In this document: piece by piece, positions 60,327 to 64,000 of the stretch | Numbering within the stretch: position 1 is the stretch's first letter | Layout of the letters: every line of letters begins with the position of its first letter | DNA from: Rotaria socialis | Taxonomy: Eukaryota; Rotifera; Eurotatoria; Philodinida; Philodinidae | Reading direction: 5' to 3' | Length of the DNA stretch: 64,000 nucleotides | Assembly: GCA_905331475.1 (NCBI GenBank) | Contig: CAJNYU010003377.1 | Coordinates: forward strand, 1-64,000 | The notes under the pieces: generated by a model | The model's database searches: none | What the model saw: the letters and a program-made list of their open reading frames with translations, nothing else | Told to the model about the DNA's origin: nothing | Position numbers and translations under genes: made by a program

Positions 60327-63300
60327 GAACTATCGAATTTTCTATCGTTGATCTGTAATGATAGTAGTGATTCTTCATCAAAGATCTGGTTTGATCAAGA
60401 TCTGTCACCTTGTTTTCGTAAATATGTTCTTGAGTTTGTTCTTTATACGATAACTCTCATTCTTGTATCGTACAATATTGGGCAACGTTTGAAATGTTCA
60501 TATCGTCTATGGACACTTCCACTTGCATTGATTCGTTTTGGATCAAGTTTAGTATTGATAACAACATTTTCATTCTATTTCTATGACTATTTTTTTGCTA
60601 ATAATACAAAATATCAATGGATTGATGCTATTAATATATTGCTTATTCTCAATACACATTTATTTATTTGTTATTTTAATTTCAACCGTAACCTTTATCA
60701 TAATAAACGTCCGATGAATTATATTATTTGGATGATTATATTCTTTGTCATACAGAATTATGACATCTATCGAATTGTTATTAAACATTTGACATTAATT
60801 GAAAGTATTTATGTTAGTATTAGACAATCATGTTTAGTTTTAATAACTTTCGGCCTGTTATGTATTTGTTGTCACACGTGTGATCAACCAATGCCAACAG
60901 AACGTAAGTAGAGATTACGAAATAAGATATTTTTGATGACTAATTTTTATATAAACAATAAAGATCCTGAAACTAATGAAAGCCAATATTTCCTGCCAGA
61001 TACAGTTATCATACAATCGAGATGTCTTTTTCTTCCATCATCACAACAAGAATCATCACATGTAATTAATGAAGATTCAGCTACTCTAACAGAACTATTT
61101 ACTTTTGCTTGGTTTAATCCATTGATGAAACGTGGTTATAATTCATTAATTATTGATTTAAATGATCTTTGTTCATTACCATTTGCACTTTTACCATTAC
61201 GTTCAAGTGGCGTGCAACATCATCGTCGACTTTCTCGTGCACTTATGAAAAATTTTGGTCGATCTTTTTTTCTACTTGGTATTCTAAAAATTCTTGGCGA
61301 TGGTCTTGCTTTTGGTGGACCTATTTTTCTTAATAAATTAATCATTTACATGGAAGAATCAAGTGGAAGCGAACAGAAGGATCGTGATCTACGTCGTGGT
61401 CTTCTTCTTTCAAGTATTCTCATTGGAACCGTAGCTGTAGCATCATTTCTAAATACGCATTTTACTTATCGTATAAATCGTTTGGGACTTCGTTCTAAAA
61501 TTTATTTATATACACGTATTTACTCGACAGCAACACAATTAAATACATGTCAAATGAATACATTCAATATGGGCGAAATTGTTAATTTCATGTCAACAGA
61601 TTCTGATCGTATTGTAAATTTTTTTCAATCATTCCATGCATTTTGGTCATTACCAGTTCAAATAGCCATTGTACTTTATCTATTATATCAACAAATTGGC
61701 TTGACATTTTTAATTGGTCTTGTTTTTACAATAATACTCATACCAATAAATAAATGTATAGCATCGAAGATAGCCAAATTAAGTCAAGATATGATGTTGT
61801 ATAAAGATGAACGTATTAAAGTTGTTTCTGAAATCATATATGGTATGCGTACAATTAAAATGAATACGTATGAAAATTATTTTTCTGATCGAATAAATGA
61901 TATTCGACAAAAAGAATTACGCGCATTACGTGGAAGAAAATATTTAGATGCTTTTTGTGTTTATTTTTGGGCAACAACACCAGTTCTCATTTCTGTTTTA
62001 ACATTTACAACGTATACACTTCTTGGAAATCAATTGACACCCGCAAAGGTTTGCTTGATTTTGTTTTCTAGAAAACTAAGTATTGCAAATTTTCGAATAT
62101 AAAATAATTGTAATTGTCGCATAGTACAGGATACCAGCAGATGTTACTTTTCCATTTCCAAGGATTTTTCAATACGATCAAAATTAAACGTTGCTAAATA
62201 TTCTTCGAAATATTGGCATGTTTTCATAACGAAATTATACGTATCTAGGAAAGATTCTATATCTTATTATGGATGTATGGATGTGTTCAGCATGAACATT
62301 ATTTTTTCTAATATAAAGCAGATACATTGACATCTTACTCAAATACGGTACTATTCTTTACTGAATAGAATTGACAAGAAATATCATGATTAAATGAGTA
62401 AACATAAAGAAAATTCTACGCACATAGATCATGAAAATTTATTTTAAATTTAATATGAATCATGTGTTGATATGAAACGATATTTTAGGTATTTACCAGT
62501 TTGGCTTTATTTGCTTTACTTATTTCTCCTTTAAATGCATTTCCATGGGTAATTAATGGATTAGTTGAAGCAAATGTATCATTAAAACGTGTTCAGCGTT
62601 TTATGGATATTGAACCGATTGATTTTGATGCATATTATGAAAATGTACCAATTGATCTTTTTCCAATTTTGGGTAAATTAAATATATTTTTTTTCTGCTT
62701 TTATTTAAAATACAAACAATTCTTCGACTAATGATTTTCTCTATTCATTAGATCATCGTTCATCATTAGATATTCGTATAAATCAAGCAAATTTTTCATG
62801 GAATTCTACAGACTATATAGAATCTGATGAAATCTCTTTGAAAAATATTGATTTAACAATTGTACGTGGTAGTCTTGTACTTATTGTTGGTCGAGTTGGA
62901 AGTATGATTTTCATTTATTTTAAAGTAAATAATCATGGAAGTTAATAGGTGGAAAAACGACATTACTCAATGGTATTCTTGGTGAGTTAAATAAAATAAA
63001 TGGCTCAATTAATGTTCATAATGCGGTTGAAAATGGATTTGCTTTTGTTAGGTTAATATTATTCTAGTTTTACTTAGTTGCATTTTCTCATTCAATTTTT
63101 TTCTTGTAGTCAAGAATCATGGATTCAACAAATGTCATTTCGAGATAATATTCTCTTCGGTAAACCATATAATGAACAGTTGTACAAAAGAGTGATTGAT
63201 GCATGTGCACTCGAAAATGATATTAAAGTATACAACTCATTTACATATTTCTATAATTATGATAGAATTTCTTTGCATAGAGTTTAGGTGCAGCTGGTGA

Positions 63301-64000
63301 TTTTAAATTGGTTGGTGAAAATGGTGTCACACTTTCTGGTATGTTTCAATTTGTTGGATATTTTATTTGTAAAAAGGCTTTGTTTTTGCTCTATAAAATA
63401 GGCGGACAAAAAGCTCGTCTTGCATTAGCACGAGCTGTTTATCAAGTAAATAAAAGATTTCATAGACAAATTTGTCATACAAATATTTTATTATTAGGAT
63501 AAAGATATATATTTATTAGACGATCCTTTGTCGGCTGTTGATGTTCATGTTGCTCGTCATCTTTTTAGTAATTGTATTAACGGTCTTCTTAAATATAAAA
63601 CACGTCTGTTATGTACTCATCAAATTCAATTTATGGATCAAGCTGATTATATTATTTTAGTTGACAATGGACGCATTGTTCGAACAGGTCATCTATTTAT
63701 TGACTGCTATATTTTCTCTTGCAACTAATTTTCTTAATATGAAAAGGAAAACCAAATGAAGTTCTTACATCAGCCGAAGGCTTACTTTTATCTAGTAATC
63801 ATTCATCTCAAACTAGTGTTGGAACGACAACACATAAATCAATGATCGATATTGAAGAGCAAGTTATACAAGCAGAAACTGCTTTGGAAAATGAAGCAGA
63901 ACAAAGGTGTACTGGTAAAACCAATAGATAGAGTAGTTTTGAATTAAGAAATACTGAAAATATTCATTTAGGAACCGTCAAATTTACTGTTTGGAAACGA
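60324..64000 (+). CDS. ABCC10: ABC transporter ABCC10 (MRP7), 5' part, cut by window end
   Basis: Multidrug-resistance-type exporter of amphipathic anions. Exons seen: 60324-60903, 60964-62048, 62489-62672, 62752-62901, 62949-63051, 63110-63227, 63281-63338, 63402-63445, 63498-63687, 63747-63914, 63972 onward. The first exon encodes an N-terminal membrane domain (TMD0-like). Exons 2-3 form the first transmembrane domain with [14 protein letters not shown] and the ABCC10-like [22 protein letters not shown]1 shows Walker A (GRVGSGKTTLL), Q-loop (FVSQESWIQ), signature [16 protein letters not shown], Walker B ([12 protein letters not shown]) and the switch His (CTHQ). All NBD1 motifs are intact. 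The second half lies beyond the window. Intron 2 (62049-62488) is the only long one. Confidence 0.88.

Overview
This is a eukaryotic, animal-type window: AT-rich DNA with many short GT-AG introns (mostly 45-65 bp) and genes whose best family matches are all metazoan (V-ATPase accessory subunit S1/Ac45, PARI, a CDK1/2-like kinase, tandem-CRD galectins, UBE2G1, NXF1, COLGALT, ZSWIM2, TMEM242, ABCC10). The very small introns, low GC, dense gene packing, signs of trans-splicing and many hAT/mariner-type non-autonomous elements fit a bdelloid rotifer (Adineta/Rotaria type) best. That assignment is inference, not proof.

Layout, left to right. Positions 1-3773 hold a possible minus-strand exon and then a 3.06 kb hAT-type element (702-3765) that carries further elements nested up to three levels deep. 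Positions 4234-10466 hold two plus-strand genes in tight head-to-tail order: ATP6AP1/Ac45 (with a hAT-type insert in a long intron) and a PARI/PARPBP homologue ending in a PIP box. A CDK1/2-like kinase with a PATAIRE helix follows at 11556-13681. Two tandem minus-strand galectins lie at 17236-20905; the second has a seven-copy FGQPS repeat linker. A UBE2G1-like E2 is at 24000-24736, followed by about 4.5 kb with no recognisable gene. An AADAC-like serine hydrolase is at 29255-31436, a foldback element at 31957-32296, and a four-exon hAT-transposase-like gene at 32901-38028 whose second intron carries another hAT-type insert. NXF1 (15 exons, minus) spans 40505-46027 and has a 925 bp element with long terminal repeats and TA duplications in intron 5. 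A tRNA-Thr(TGT) is at 47409-47479 and a broken ML-domain (lipid-binding) gene at 48006-48385. A COLGALT-like glycosyltransferase ending in KDEL is at 50904-52775, ZSWIM2 (minus) at 53703-57542, TMEM242 with a long Ser-rich N-terminus at 58912-60235, and the 5' part of ABCC10 from 60324 off the right edge.

The genes do not form one pathway. Two adjacent same-strand pairs (ATP6AP1-PARPBP, 111 bp apart; TMEM242-ABCC10, 88 bp apart) have a splice-acceptor-like AG directly before the downstream ATG, which suggests spliced-leader trans-splicing or operon-like transcription. All exon coordinates were read by hand from frame continuity and GT/AG borders and have not been checked against transcripts. 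I found no CRISPR array, prokaryotic operon or clear horizontally acquired gene, and no convincing wholly new system. The most unusual items are the nested elements, the transposase-derived gene, the galectin pair and the glycosyltransferase with a degenerate first domain.
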